Shown here: positions 1-8,933 of the stretch, piece after piece | Layout of the letters: each line of letters starts with the position of its first letter | Numbering within the stretch: position 1 is the first letter of the stretch | Position numbers and translations under genes: made by a program | Notes under the pieces: model-generated | Databases searched by the model: none | Told to the model about the DNA's origin: nothing | The model's input: the letters and a program-made list of their open reading frames with translations, nothing else | NCBI GenBank assembly: GCA_043497085.1 | Contig: JBIEKI010000003.1 | Length of the DNA stretch: 64,000 nucleotides | Direction: 5' to 3' (one strand) | Origin: Thalassobacillus sp043497085 | GTDB lineage: Bacteria > Bacillota > Bacilli > Bacillales > Halobacillaceae

Positions 1-62
1 ACTGGAAATGTCCATCATGAAAAAAGAACGTCCTTTGTGTGTGAAAAACAGCAAAAAGCAAG

Positions 63-102
63 GCCACCTCAGGTCCTCACAATTTAGAGAAACCAAGGTG
101 GC
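63..102 (-). terminator. weak hairpin after the first gene
   Basis: Arms GCCACCT and AGGTGGC (7 bp) flank a loop of about 26 nt, and on the minus strand a T-rich stretch follows. It lies just past the stop of the small gene ending at 112, so it may be its terminator. The loop is long, so this is a weak call. Confidence 0.3.
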
Positions 103-111
103 ATGTAGTTA

Positions 112-441
112 CTAAAATGGAATTTTTTCACCATCAAGCTCGATCACTCGTTGGACCGGCTCTTGAAGAGGCTCTCGCCCGTTCATATATGCATCTTCTT
201 CATATAAATTCTTTATTTGGACTTTTCCGGTAAATGGGGACCCTTCCCAAGGAACCATTATTATTTCAAAAACTTCGCTACTAGTAAAGTATTGCTTCAT
301 TTCCTCGCTTACAGAAAGTCCATTCACCATTACAAACCAATTACGCTTATCTTCTTCATGCGCAATTAATATACCTTGTTCAAACACTAACGGTTTCCCG
401 TCAGGCATTATGACTATTCTTAATGGAAACGACAAAGGCAT
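112..441 (-). CDS. hypothetical small protein
   Basis: I do not recognise this protein. The open frame extends to an ATG at 498, but that codon has no convincing ribosome-binding site. The ATG at 441 is preceded by AGGTGAAGGAGTG (451-463), though the 11-nt spacing is slightly long, so I prefer a 109-aa product. It has no signal peptide or membrane segment. The sequence alternates short hydrophobic strands with acidic turns, which suggests a small mostly beta soluble protein. It is divergent from the HTH-like gene at 748 across about 300 bp of AT-rich DNA. No function is assigned. Confidence 0.6.
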   Translation of the reverse strand: MPLSFPLRIVIMPDGKPLVFEQGILIAHEEDKRNWFVMVNGLSVSEEMKQYFTSSEVFEIIMVPWEGSPFTGKVQIKNLYEEDAYMNGREPLQEPVQRVIELDGEKIPF

Positions 442-747
442 TGGCAGTATCACTCCTTCACCTATGCAATTCGACAGTTTTAGATGAAATCCTCTCATCC
501 AATTTTCGTATTTTATACCTTTGATAACAGATTACTTCACTTATAGTATGAAACTTTCATCCTATATGCAGGAAGCTTAGAATAATACCCCAAATAATTA
601 AATTCTCTAAAATAAACAAAAAAATCTACAATATTTAATTTTACCCTGTTTTATAATGTCGAAAATTTAATATGACAAATAGGAAGAATTGGTTTATGAT
701 AAAATAATACTACTTATTTTAATAAATTAATATAAAGGAGCATTCTT
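442..747. other. AT-rich divergent intergenic region
   Basis: This roughly 300-bp spacer between divergent genes is very AT-rich and must hold both promoters. I could not choose confident -35/-10 pairs. AAAGGAG near 737-743 is the ribosome-binding site for the gene at 748. No small gene is visible apart from the possible N-terminal extension of the first gene (442-498). Confidence 0.5.
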
Positions 748-1164
748 ATGGCAAAAGGAAACAAAAAATACGATTATGACCTTAACCAAGTCAAACAACT
801 CCTCGAAGAATCAGACAAAAACTACCGCCAGATTGCTGCAGAAACAGGTTGCCCCTACTCTAACGTAGTATACCACGGCCGTAAAATTCGCGGGAAGCGA
901 TACAAAAACAACGTACAGGAAGTCGTTTCTTTTGTAACGACAGAGGACAAAGCCCCTGCCCAATCACTCCAATCAGAGAATGAGACGGTTTCCAATCGAG
1001 CAAATTCTCCATCAGATGATAGTATTCCGAGATTTGAAATCACTACTGCTAATCTTTCACTGGAACAGGCAGAAGAAAAAGCAAAAAATATGATAGAAGC
1101 TGCAAGAGTGTTAGGAGTCAATAAAGTGACTCTACAAATCAGTAGTCATAAAGAAGAAAATTAA
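748..1164 (+). CDS. HTH-like DNA-binding protein, hypothetical
   Basis: The 138-aa product has a basic N-terminal part (about residues 8-52) that reads like a helix-turn-helix. A predicted helix around LNQVKQLLEES is followed by NYRQIAAETGCPYSNVVYH and a basic RKIRGKRYK stretch. The middle is polar and probably disordered. The C-terminal part (about 95-135) contains an amphipathic helix rich in E, A and K. AAAGGAG sits at good distance before the ATG, and a strong hairpin terminator follows. DNA or RNA binding is inferred only from the motif; the biological role is unknown. Confidence 0.7.
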   Translation: MAKGNKKYDYDLNQVKQLLEESDKNYRQIAAETGCPYSNVVYHGRKIRGKRYKNNVQEVVSFVTTEDKAPAQSLQSENETVSNRANSPSDDSIPRFEITTANLSLEQAEEKAKNMIEAARVLGVNKVTLQISSHKEEN

Positions 1165-1168
1165 TAAA

Positions 1169-1202
1169 AAATAAACCGCTGTTATCGCAGCGGTTTATTT
1201 TT
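1169..1202. terminator. bidirectional intrinsic terminator
   Basis: Stem AAATAAACCGCTG pairs with CAGCGGTTTATTT around a short loop, with A-run before and T-run after. It fits termination of both the plus-strand HTH-like gene ending at 1164 and the minus-strand Spo0E-like gene ending at 1217. Confidence 0.85.
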
Positions 1203-1216
1203 TATATGTATTACCT

Positions 1217-1372
1217 TTAAGCTTGGAGCATATAATTCAGCTTATTTAAAAGTTGATCTAAAGATTGGGAAACAGAAACTAATCGCGGATCAGAAGGATC
1301 ATTTTTATATAATTGATACATTTCCTGTCGTAAAGCTTCAATTTCAACTTCCAACTCGATTGTTGCAGCCAT
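1217..1372 (-). CDS. Spo0E family Asp-phosphatase (51 aa)
   Basis: This 51-aa gene encodes two helices joined by a short loop, with the hallmark SQSLDQLLN (residues about 35-43) in the second helix. The family motif SQ-x-LD marks Spo0E/YnzD/YisI phosphatases, which dephosphorylate Spo0A~P in the cytoplasm and so delay sporulation. Length and fold match the family. The start ATG at 1372 is preceded by GAGGAGG at normal spacing. It lies 40 bp after the acidic membrane protein gene on the same strand and may be co-transcribed with it. Which phosphorylated regulator it acts on cannot be told from sequence. Confidence 0.85.
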   Translation of the reverse strand: MAATIELEVEIEALRQEMYQLYKNDPSDPRLVSVSQSLDQLLNKLNYMLQA

Positions 1373-1412
1373 ACCATATCCTCCTCATGTAAGCTTCAAA
1401 GTTGTCTATAAC

Positions 1413-2147
1413 TTAATTTCCCGTACCACTATCATTCCCATTCGGATCCTCTGGTGCAGGCGGTTCTTCCTCTCCTTCTTGAGAAGGTGGAGTCTCATCC
1501 TCCGGTGGGGCAGTTTGGTCTTCATCTTCACTTACTTCTTCATTATTTTCATCGTTATCTTTTTCTGTGTTCTGGTCTTGGCCTGAACCCTCATTTTTAT
1601 CTTTTTCTCTCTCGGTTTCTTCTACTTGAGGAGTGGTATCCTGGCTTTCGTTGGTTTCTTCATTATCCTTCGTTGTATCTTCCTTTTCAGTTACAGAGTC
1701 ACTTTTATCGTCCTTACCTTTTCTGCTACTTGAGGAAGACGAAGATGATGTGGTTGAATTGGAAGATTCGGCAGTTGAATTTCTTTCAGCTGGATTTTCG
1801 TCCGGTTCCCAAGTTAGAGTAGTTTCCTGGCTTTCTATGGTCTCTGCTTCTGTTTCGGTCTCTGAATCTATTACCATACTTTCTTCCTCTAATTCAGTAT
1901 TTTCCTCTTGCATTTTTTCTTCCATCCCACTAAAAAAATCTTCCGATGGATTACCTATTCCTGATTTATAAAAACGGCCTTTTTCTTGATGCAGCTGCGC
2001 ATCACGAGGTAGCTGGTAATCAGCCTGGGCAGTTAAGACAGTCCTTCCATCTTTTATGCTCTTCACAACAAAAAAGCCGCTAACAGCTAGACCTGCTGCC
2101 AGCATTACTGTTGCCATAATAGCGATGGTTTCTTTATTTATTTCCAT
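1413..2147 (-). CDS. membrane-anchored acidic low-complexity protein
   Basis: The 244-aa product has one N-terminal hydrophobic segment (about residues 8-29) and then a short region of normal composition to about residue 75. The rest is a long tail of Glu, Asp, Ser, Thr and Pro, including a run of nine serines near residue 135. The topology suggests a bitopic protein with its disordered acidic tail outside the cell. GGAGGAG precedes the ATG. The low-complexity tail is prone to length variation. No function is recognised; a wall-spanning or spacer role is only a guess. Confidence 0.7.
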   Translation of the reverse strand: MEINKETIAIMATVMLAAGLAVSGFFVVKSIKDGRTVLTAQADYQLPRDAQLHQEKGRFYKSGIGNPSEDFFSGMEEKMQEENTELEEESMVIDSETETEAETIESQETTLTWEPDENPAERNSTAESSNSTTSSSSSSSSRKGKDDKSDSVTEKEDTTKDNEETNESQDTTPQVEETEREKDKNEGSGQDQNTEKDNDENNEEVSEDEDQTAPPEDETPPSQEGEEEPPAPEDPNGNDSGTGN

Positions 2148-2245
2148 TACCTTCTCTCCTCCCTCCCCACTAATTTACCATAAAATTATCTTCTTTATTT
2201 ATATTTCGGCAGGATTAGCAGGTAGTTTTAGGAAATTGTCGAAAT

Positions 2246-2275
2246 AAAAGACCAGACGACAAAGTTCGCCTGGCC
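2246..2275 (-). terminator. terminator of the M6 protease gene
   Basis: GGCCAGGCGA pairs with TCGTCTGGTC (one G-U class mismatch) on the minus strand, followed by TTTTATTT. It lies 17 bp past the protease stop codon. Confidence 0.7.
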
Positions 2276-2291
2276 ATGGTGTTAACTATCT

Positions 2292-4121
2292 TTATTTTGC
2301 AGGGAAGTCATAAAAGAACTTCGCTGTTACCGATCCATCTTCATTTTGTTTAATATCAGTTACATGGATACCGGAGTCTGCCGGGACAGGATTATCTTCT
2401 CTCCAGAAGTAATAGGAACCTGTATGGACGTTTGCAGAATTAGGAGTGATTTCATCTCCAGTTGTGAAGAAGTCAGCTTCGTCCCCACGGTTGTTGTTCC
2501 GCTCCAAGTCATACTTGCCATCTGCCTGCAACACAGACAAACCGTAATGAGTAATCAGGGCTCCGTCTGCTGCAGTTGCCGATTGGTTATATTGGAAACG
2601 TTTGTTCATCCAGTTTTCTACGTTATTCGGACGAAGACCGGCAGTGTGGTATTTATTGATGATATTTTCATCAACATGCCATGCAACCAGCCCTTCTGCA
2701 TTTTCCCCAACGCGGGCAAGCCCTTTATTGAAGCCTTCCTGCTGTACATTTTCAAATAGGAAATACTCTGTACCATTAGAACCAGGAACATCCATTTTCA
2801 CAACATCTTCGGATTCATTGACTGGGTTCAATGTCAATTCCTGAACACCGTCTTCAGGTGTAACTTCTGTCGGTTCCAACCAGCCTAAGAACATTTTGGA
2901 ATATGGATCAAAACCGGTTGGTGAATTGCCGGAATAAGCGGAAGCATTCGGGTAACGCATCCAGGAACCGCCGGCCATCATCGAGAAGTTTCCAATTCCT
3001 TCAGAAGAATAAGCGGTATCATAGAAATCAGGCAAACCAAGTGCATGGCCGAATTCATGGGCGAATACGCCTGGCTGCGCCGGATAAGGTCCTGCTTCCA
3101 GTTCTTCTTTGTAAGTGTCGTTAGCGAAATCATAACCAGCAGCATTTCCTCCGATAGCCGGTTCGACGGTGTAATTGTTGACTACTACGCCATCATAAGT
3201 CAAATCTTCTTCTGTTGTTTTCTTGATCCATTCGTCCATAGTCAAACCTGCTTTTTGATCAGCTGTCACACCATCATCGTAATATGGACCGTAATACAAT
3301 GCGCTTAGTACGCCCCATTTATGAGACCAGATTTGTGCAGGGTCACGACTGAATTCCGCCCCAGTTCCTTCATGGACAACGAAGATATTAGGAACCTCTC
3401 CGTTTTCTGCATATTTAGAGAAATCGACATGAGGGTCAGCAGCTTTCAACAAATCGCGGACCAATTCTCCCATATGAGCATCCCCATTGGCATTACCATT
3501 TACGTAGGTACCGCCATTGGCATATTTGCCTGTCTGGTCAAGGTAATAAGAAGCTCCTCTTGGCAGCTCAACCCAGCCGATATCGGTCATATCGTCATAT
3601 GTAGTCAGCTCGACTTTTCCATAACTGGATTCCTTATAAATATTTTGCATGGTGCTGTTTGTCGGAACCTTTTCGCCTTCAAACTCTGCATATTGTTTGA
3701 ATTCCTCTAATTCGTACGGGTTATATTCTTCTCCAAAAATCAAGTCATTCAAATACTTCGCTGGTACCGGTTCATCCAGTGCACCTTTAGGCTGATCACC
3801 GTCCGGGTATTTTGCCAGCAGGACAAGCATAGGGACTTCGCCTTCAGTTTTTTGATAAGTAACTTGGTCTCCTGCTGCCTGTTCAAATTTAGAACCTTTA
3901 TTGGCAAATTTCTCAGCTGGATCATTTTTAGAGATATCGACGCCAGCTTCTTTCGCTTTTTCCACCAATTCCGGTGCTGCAGGAACATAATGGCCTGGTG
4001 ATAAATTGTAACTCTCAGCTGCTTCTGCATCGGTTGCAGTTCCGTCTGCAAGTCCTGTCGTCAGTCCGGAGACTAACAATAAAGAAGCTGCTGCGGAAGA
4101 TAAAAATTTCTTATTCAACAT
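2292..4121 (-). CDS. secreted M6 (immune inhibitor A-like) metalloprotease
   Basis: The 609-aa precursor starts with a Sec signal peptide (about 1-35, cleavage near AEA-AE). Residues 95-185 fit the N-terminal part of the M6 domain. The zinc motif HEFGHALGLPD sits at 355-365 (His355, Glu356, His359 and Asp365), as in InhA-type metzincins. The C-terminal part (about 430-605) is beta-rich. Bacillus InhA proteins are nearer 790 aa, so this is a short variant, perhaps lacking a propeptide or the far C-terminal domain. It is monocistronic, with GGGGGAGG before the ATG and a terminator behind. It probably degrades extracellular proteins; the substrate is not readable. Confidence 0.88.
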   Translation of the reverse strand: MLNKKFLSSAAASLLLVSGLTTGLADGTATDAEAAESYNLSPGHYVPAAPELVEKAKEAGVDISKNDPAEKFANKGSKFEQAAGDQVTYQKTEGEVPMLVLLAKYPDGDQPKGALDEPVPAKYLNDLIFGEEYNPYELEEFKQYAEFEGEKVPTNSTMQNIYKESSYGKVELTTYDDMTDIGWVELPRGASYYLDQTGKYANGGTYVNGNANGDAHMGELVRDLLKAADPHVDFSKYAENGEVPNIFVVHEGTGAEFSRDPAQIWSHKWGVLSALYYGPYYDDGVTADQKAGLTMDEWIKKTTEEDLTYDGVVVNNYTVEPAIGGNAAGYDFANDTYKEELEAGPYPAQPGVFAHEFGHALGLPDFYDTAYSSEGIGNFSMMAGGSWMRYPNASAYSGNSPTGFDPYSKMFLGWLEPTEVTPEDGVQELTLNPVNESEDVVKMDVPGSNGTEYFLFENVQQEGFNKGLARVGENAEGLVAWHVDENIINKYHTAGLRPNNVENWMNKRFQYNQSATAADGALITHYGLSVLQADGKYDLERNNNRGDEADFFTTGDEITPNSANVHTGSYYFWREDNPVPADSGIHVTDIKQNEDGSVTAKFFYDFPAK

Positions 4122-4331
4122 TGTGTTTCCTCCCCCTATTATCTAGTTGCTTCCAGTTAATTGTAGAATATTCAGAATATATTTGAAACAAAAACTTACA
4201 AATTAAGTAATTAAGTCTAGTAATTCTTACTAAAGCGACAAAATACGACAAGTGGATAGTGGATCTTTTGTCTCATTATCAACTTATATCTACCGCTAAA
4301 ATACCTACCCCTTATCACACACAAATCCAGA

Positions 4332-4365
4332 TAAAAAAGCCTCATGGGAACTCTTCCCATGAGGC
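4332..4365 (-). terminator. terminator of the LCP gene
   Basis: Perfect stem GCCTCATGGGAA / TTCCCATGAGGC with a T-run on the minus strand, 32 bp past the stop of the LCP gene. Confidence 0.85.
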
Positions 4366-4396
4366 GGTTTCACACTATTTAGTTGAATTTCTCTAT

Positions 4397-5332
4397 CTAA
4401 GATTGATACTCTTCAATCATGCCATTCACTTTTTCAACTTCTTCCTGAGGAACATTTAAATAGTAAATGCCATCAATTCTAGTTCCATTACCTTTAATTT
4501 GGTAGGTTTCAGTTTTCTTACGGGCGCTGCGATAATCGGTGCCCAACTTGCGCATATCTGAAAAATCCATGTTGGTATTGACATTCGTGCCAAGGACATC
4601 CATAATATCACCGATTTTATTTACGCCTCCAAGACTTGCTCCTTTTTCAATAACTCCTTCAATCACCTGACGCTGTCTTTCATTTCGTCCAGCGTCTCCT
4701 TGAGGATCCTGCTTTCGCATACGAACATAGGCCAAAGCTTCTTTCCCATTCAAATTCAGTTCACCTTTTGGAAACTCATAACTGCCATTCGTGAATGCCA
4801 GATTATTATTCACGGTAATACCGCCTACAGCATCAACCAACTGCTCCAGCCCTTCCATATTCATACGGACATAGTAATCAATCTCGATGTCCAGAAAGTT
4901 CTCTACTGTATTTACGGACATATCACTGCCGCCAAAAGCATAAGCATGATTGATTTTATCTTGAATTCCTTTACCTACAATTTCGGTACGTGTATCACGC
5001 GGGATACTAATCATCTGCATCCGGTCATTATCAGGGTCTAATGTCATAACAATCATCGTATCAGAACGGCCTTTGTCATAATTCCTTTCATCAACACCCA
5101 ATAAAAGTATATTTAATGGTTCTTTACTTTTGACTTTCTTCTTGGTCAAATCCGTGTCGATGGAGGAAACCGGAGCGTGTAAATCATTATCTACCGTATT
5201 CTTAACATTACTATATATCGAATATACATAGGCGCCTGCCCCTAACACAATCAATAACATTACTAACAGCGTAATCTTCCACCATTTACCTTTCTTACGC
5301 TGTTGTTTCTTTTGATCTTTACGACTTCTCAT
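4397..5332 (-). CDS. LytR-CpsA-Psr (LCP) wall polymer ligase
   Basis: LCP enzymes transfer teichoic acids or other anionic polymers from undecaprenyl lipid to peptidoglycan on the outer face of the membrane. The 311-aa protein has a basic N-terminus, one transmembrane helix (about 20-42) and an extracellular LCP domain from about residue 70. It keeps the phosphate-binding motifs: ILLLGVDER, RSDTMIV, SIPRDTR, and RNERQRQV near residue 220. Length matches TagU/TagT-type proteins of Bacillus. It is monocistronic and divergent from the gene at 5500. Which polymer it attaches is not evident. Confidence 0.9.
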   Translation of the reverse strand: MRSRKDQKKQQRKKGKWWKITLLVMLLIVLGAGAYVYSIYSNVKNTVDNDLHAPVSSIDTDLTKKKVKSKEPLNILLLGVDERNYDKGRSDTMIVMTLDPDNDRMQMISIPRDTRTEIVGKGIQDKINHAYAFGGSDMSVNTVENFLDIEIDYYVRMNMEGLEQLVDAVGGITVNNNLAFTNGSYEFPKGELNLNGKEALAYVRMRKQDPQGDAGRNERQRQVIEGVIEKGASLGGVNKIGDIMDVLGTNVNTNMDFSDMRKLGTDYRSARKKTETYQIKGNGTRIDGIYYLNVPQEEVEKVNGMIEEYQS

Positions 5333-5499
5333 GTCTCCACCTCATTAAATAAATATCAAACCATTAATCTATTATACTGAATTTGACGAATGTTGTAAAA
5401 GTAGATTCTTTCACTCTGAGTAGTCCCCGTGTTTATTTTCTCAAAGATTTACCCATACTTGTGATAACTATAAGAATCCTTGTTGGATGGGGGTTGAAT

Positions 5500-6090
5500 A
5501 TGAATAAACTAAGAGGAATGTTAGCGCTGTTAGCACTTATTACTGTTCTTGCTTCCACGGGCACGTTACTTTTACTCATGGTAAAAGTTCCAGAAGAAAC
5601 AACAGACGATAATTGGAAGACATTTGTGCAATCTGATTATGAACAGCAAGCAGATAAACAAATATCCTGGGATGAACCAATCACTGAAAAGCCCATCAGT
5701 ACCCTTCCTTATCGAAATGAAGAACAGGAACAAGAAATCACAGCGGAAGACATAAAAGATGATTTTCAACCAAAGCTCAATGAACTCGAAAAACAAGTGT
5801 ACGTACGTATTGACCAGTTAATTGAAAATGCAGTAGCAGAATACCAGGAGCAAGTGGAGAATGGGGAAGCAGTATCCTTTGTCCAGTTATATCAGAAATA
5901 CACCAAGGCAGCAGAAGAATTAGAAGAGAAAACCGATGAAGCTTTCCAGGAAATATACAGCGACTATCAAAATGAACTAAAAACCAATGGTATCAGCCCC
6001 ACAGAAGCAGTGGATCTGAAAAAACAATACGAAGAAACAAAAGAAAGCATCCGAACAAACCTCCTCCGTGAAGTAGCCAGCCGCAGCTAA
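5500..6090 (+). CDS. membrane-anchored coiled-coil protein, hypothetical
   Basis: The open frame reaches back to 5383, but the ATG at 5500 follows GGATGGGGG and begins a typical N-terminal membrane anchor (about residues 5-29). That gives 196 aa. After the anchor comes an acidic linker and then a predicted helical, coiled-coil-prone domain (about 90-190) rich in E, Q and K. The topology suggests a short helical protein held on the outer membrane face. A perfect terminator follows. I do not recognise the family; neighbouring LCP and secreted genes suggest an envelope context. Confidence 0.7.
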   Translation: MNKLRGMLALLALITVLASTGTLLLLMVKVPEETTDDNWKTFVQSDYEQQADKQISWDEPITEKPISTLPYRNEEQEQEITAEDIKDDFQPKLNELEKQVYVRIDQLIENAVAEYQEQVENGEAVSFVQLYQKYTKAAEELEEKTDEAFQEIYSDYQNELKTNGISPTEAVDLKKQYEETKESIRTNLLREVASRS

Positions 6091-6091
6091 A

Positions 6092-6132
6092 AAAGACACC
6101 TCACATTCAGAAGGAATGTGAGGTGTCTTTTA
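6092..6132 (+). terminator. intrinsic terminator
   Basis: Perfect 18-bp stem AAAAGACACCTCACATTC / GAATGTGAGGTGTCTTTT directly after the stop codon at 6090; it could work in both directions. Confidence 0.9.
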
Positions 6133-6201
6133 AATTGGTCCAGTTAAACGTGGTTGATGATTAATCATAAAAGGGTCATTCAACTATAGAGTGTAAAGCC
6201 C

Positions 6202-6476
6202 AAGACTTGATTTCGAGAAAAAACTCTAAAATAATGCCGAATTAATTGTATTTTCTGCTTCAAAAACACACCATTCTTGAGAGGAGTTTCGAGAATCTAA
6301 CCCTTGTATGGTGGTTGGGAAAACGGTGAGACTCCTGTGGGATGAACATGATCGGTGAGATCCCGCAAGGCGAAGCCTGAGGAAGCTCACCACATGCCCA
6401 CGGAAAGCGAGTGATTTCCCGGACCTCCAAACGCTCACAACCGTAACGGAAACAGTTTCTCTCGAAACTGAGTCTT
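6202..6476 (+). repeat. dispersed Bacillaceae intergenic repeat, copy A
   Basis: The unit has inverted ends AAGACTTGATTTCGAGA (6202-6218) and TCTCGAAACTGAGTCTT (6460-6476). Its core (about 6287-6476) shares GGTGAGACTCCTGTGGGA, CCCGCAAGGCGAAGCCTGAGG, CCCACGGAAAGCGA and TTTCCCGGA-type blocks with the two copies at 23.9-24.4 kb (each block quoted is 21 bases or fewer in the other copies with small changes). It contains GC-rich self-complementary parts and lies downstream of two genes. Function is unknown; open frames inside it are not genes. Confidence 0.75.
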
Positions 6477-6541
6477 CAACAATAGGAAGCTTTAATGAAA
6501 TTTATACTGAGATTTATTAAATATCGAGCATCGATTTGCGA

Positions 6542-7876
6542 TTAGAGTAAAAGATAGGCAATCGGTGTAACGATGAGAATCGTCAAAATCGTACGTTCAA
6601 TCCAAATCACAATCAACTTCGGAATACTGACCGGTATATCGGTTGATAAAATACAAGGAATAAGCGCAGAAAAGAAGAGAATCGCTGATACCGACAACGT
6701 CCCGATTACAAACTTCGTAACCATCGGCGCCTCAGCGACCAACAGCGCAGGCAAAAACATTTCTGCAATCTCAATAGCCGAAGCCTTGGCTGCCAGCAAA
6801 GGTTCCGGAACTTGCACCAACAACGTGAATGGATAAAAGATATAGCCTAAAATATCAAATACTGGGGTAAATTCAGCAAGCACCAGACCAAGCAACCCCA
6901 CAGACAGTATCGATGGTAAAATCGCCATCGTCATGATGAAGCCATCCTTCAAGTTCATCCCTATATTTTTCCCAATCGAGGGAGAATGTTCTGCAGCCTC
7001 CATGGCCTGCTTCCAGGCTGCCTTCACTCGATTGCGCTTGACCACTTCTTCCGGCTGGCCCTTTCCATCAACATAGTCATCACTAATTTTATTAAGCGGC
7101 CATATACGTACAGTTATGGCTGTCACCAAAAATGTAACGAATAGCGTGACCCAGAAATAAGTGTTCCAAATTTCCATCAGTCCAAGTGTTTTGGCAACAA
7201 CAATCATGAAGGTTGCCGATACGGTCGAAAAGCCAGTGGCAATGATGGTCGCTTCTTTGATCGTATACTTGCCTTCTTTGAACACACGATTGGTAATCAA
7301 TAACCCGATGGAGTAGCTGCCGACAAACGAAGCGACGGCATCAATAGCAGAACGTCCAGGTGTTTTCCATATCGGACGCATGATCGGCTGCAGGAGGACA
7401 CCGATGAATTCAAGCAGACCATAGCCAACAAGCAAGGCCAGAAAAACAGCACCGATTGGAACAAGCAGCCCGACTGGGATCACCAATTTCTCAAATAAGA
7501 ACGGCCCCATACTAGGTTCGAAAAGCCAGGCTGGCCCGAAGTTAAACATTAACATTGCCGCAACCAGCACACCAAGCACTTTGAAAAAGGAGAGCGTCAT
7601 ATTGACTGCATCCCTATTCCATGTCTTATTGTAGAACGGATAGGCTGCGCCTAAAATGATGACAAGCAGCGCATAATATGGAACTACAGCGCCCATTGAC
7701 GTCTGGATAAAGGTGACGATATGATCCAGCGGAATCGAGGACGTGCCTTTAATAGTTACGGGTATAAAGAAAGTGAAAATACCAATCAAACTGTACAAGA
7801 AAAACTTTAATAGATTTTTTCCGCTTGACGACTGAGGTACTTCAGGGAGCTGGACATCCTTTTGCACATTCTCCAT
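6542..7876 (-). CDS. YjiH-family (Gate domain) transporter
   Basis: The 444-aa protein has about ten hydrophobic segments and resembles the YjiH/nucleoside-recognition (Gate) membrane family. It is the last gene of the hut operon, 70 bp after hutG, with AGGAGG before its ATG. In this position a transport role for histidine or a pathway product (urocanate, formamide or glutamate) is plausible, but substrate specificity is not known from sequence. It is not related to the HutM amino-acid permease of B. subtilis. Membrane topology and family are clear; the substrate is inference. Confidence 0.8.
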   Translation of the reverse strand: MENVQKDVQLPEVPQSSSGKNLLKFFLYSLIGIFTFFIPVTIKGTSSIPLDHIVTFIQTSMGAVVPYYALLVIILGAAYPFYNKTWNRDAVNMTLSFFKVLGVLVAAMLMFNFGPAWLFEPSMGPFLFEKLVIPVGLLVPIGAVFLALLVGYGLLEFIGVLLQPIMRPIWKTPGRSAIDAVASFVGSYSIGLLITNRVFKEGKYTIKEATIIATGFSTVSATFMIVVAKTLGLMEIWNTYFWVTLFVTFLVTAITVRIWPLNKISDDYVDGKGQPEEVVKRNRVKAAWKQAMEAAEHSPSIGKNIGMNLKDGFIMTMAILPSILSVGLLGLVLAEFTPVFDILGYIFYPFTLLVQVPEPLLAAKASAIEIAEMFLPALLVAEAPMVTKFVIGTLSVSAILFFSALIPCILSTDIPVSIPKLIVIWIERTILTILIVTPIAYLLL

Positions 7877-7946
7877 TTTTCCTACCTCCTGTTATGTGAA
7901 TAATCAGATAATTTGAAAGGTAAAGGAAGGACGAGTTTTCCTCGCC

Positions 7947-8933
7947 CTACCGCTTACAATAACCGGTCAAAAAAGACAGCATGACATGAACCGCACTTTT
8001 CACTGCCACCTCACCGACATCTTTTCGTGGATCTAAACAAACGATATCTAACGCCTTCACTTTTGAATGCTCACCGGCAAGCTGGACCGCTTCAAATAAT
8101 TCTTCCGAATACATCCCACCTGGGGTTGCTGCAGGAGCAGCCGGATTATGGGTGATATCCAGCACATCCATATCTACCGAGACATAAATCGTGTCTACCT
8201 GCCCTGATAATTGTGCCAGGGCACTGGTGACGACTTCTGTGATACCTTTTTTTCGTGCCTGCTTCATCGTTGTATAATGGAGGCCAACCTCATCTGCATA
8301 GTCTTTCAGCTCTTTCGCATTGAAAAAACCATGGAGGCCAATGTTATGAACATGTCTGCCTTCCACTGTGCCGCTTTCAACCAGGTTACGGATCGGTGTT
8401 CCATTTGCAGGCCCTAACTCACTAACATCACGTAAATCAAAATGAGTATCAAACTGTAAAATACCTACTTTTTCATCCGGATGTGCCTGCTTCCAACCCT
8501 TGACGAGCATCGCCGTTATCGAATGATCGCCACCCATCGCCACTGGTAACGTGTGGGGATGGTACGTGCGCATCGCAGCCATCGCTTCGGTAATTTTCTG
8601 ATGGGTGAACGCGATGTCTGTGACATGCTGTTTGACATCACCAAGATCGATCGCCTTCAATTCAGCAAGGTCAATATTCTCATCCAAATTATACGTGCCG
8701 AATGATTTCCAGGCTTTCCGCATAGCATCCGGGTTTTCACTGGCAGCCGAAGTGCTGATCGACGACTTTGAAAGGGGCACACCAAAAATCGTCACATCAT
8801 AACCTTTCCAAGCAGGGGTATGCTCCCCAATCGTTTCAATCCATTCATGCACCTTTAAATCTGAACGCTTCTCTGAGTTACGGGACCAGACCATGCTCGG
8901 CCTGTCGAGCATCGGATAAGGATAGCCACTCAT
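7947..8933 (-). CDS. hutG: formimidoylglutamase HutG
   Basis: HutG hydrolyses N-formimidoyl-L-glutamate to glutamate and formamide, the last step of histidine degradation. The 328-aa protein belongs to the arginase/ureohydrolase fold. The manganese ligands are in place: GGDHS (His137), FDTHFD (Asp162, His164, Asp166) and SVDMD (Asp254, Asp256). Its ATG overlaps the hutI stop by four bases (ATGA), so translation is probably coupled. The hutU-hutI-hutG order supports formimidoylglutamase over arginase or agmatinase. Confidence 0.93.
   Translation of the reverse strand: MSGYPYPMLDRPSMVWSRNSEKRSDLKVHEWIETIGEHTPAWKGYDVTIFGVPLSKSSISTSAASENPDAMRKAWKSFGTYNLDENIDLAELKAIDLGDVKQHVTDIAFTHQKITEAMAAMRTYHPHTLPVAMGGDHSITAMLVKGWKQAHPDEKVGILQFDTHFDLRDVSELGPANGTPIRNLVESGTVEGRHVHNIGLHGFFNAKELKDYADEVGLHYTTMKQARKKGITEVVTSALAQLSGQVDTIYVSVDMDVLDITHNPAAPAATPGGMYSEELFEAVQLAGEHSKVKALDIVCLDPRKDVGEVAVKSAVHVMLSFLTGYCKR

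Noticed and set aside
1454..1971. plus-strand open frames over the acidic membrane protein gene
   Set aside because: They are reverse-strand shadows of the Glu/Ser-rich repeats, with Leu/Phe/Ser-rich nonsense translation.
6226..6438. open frame inside repeat copy A
   Set aside because: It lies wholly in the repeated, structured DNA, has no ribosome-binding site and no protein-like composition.
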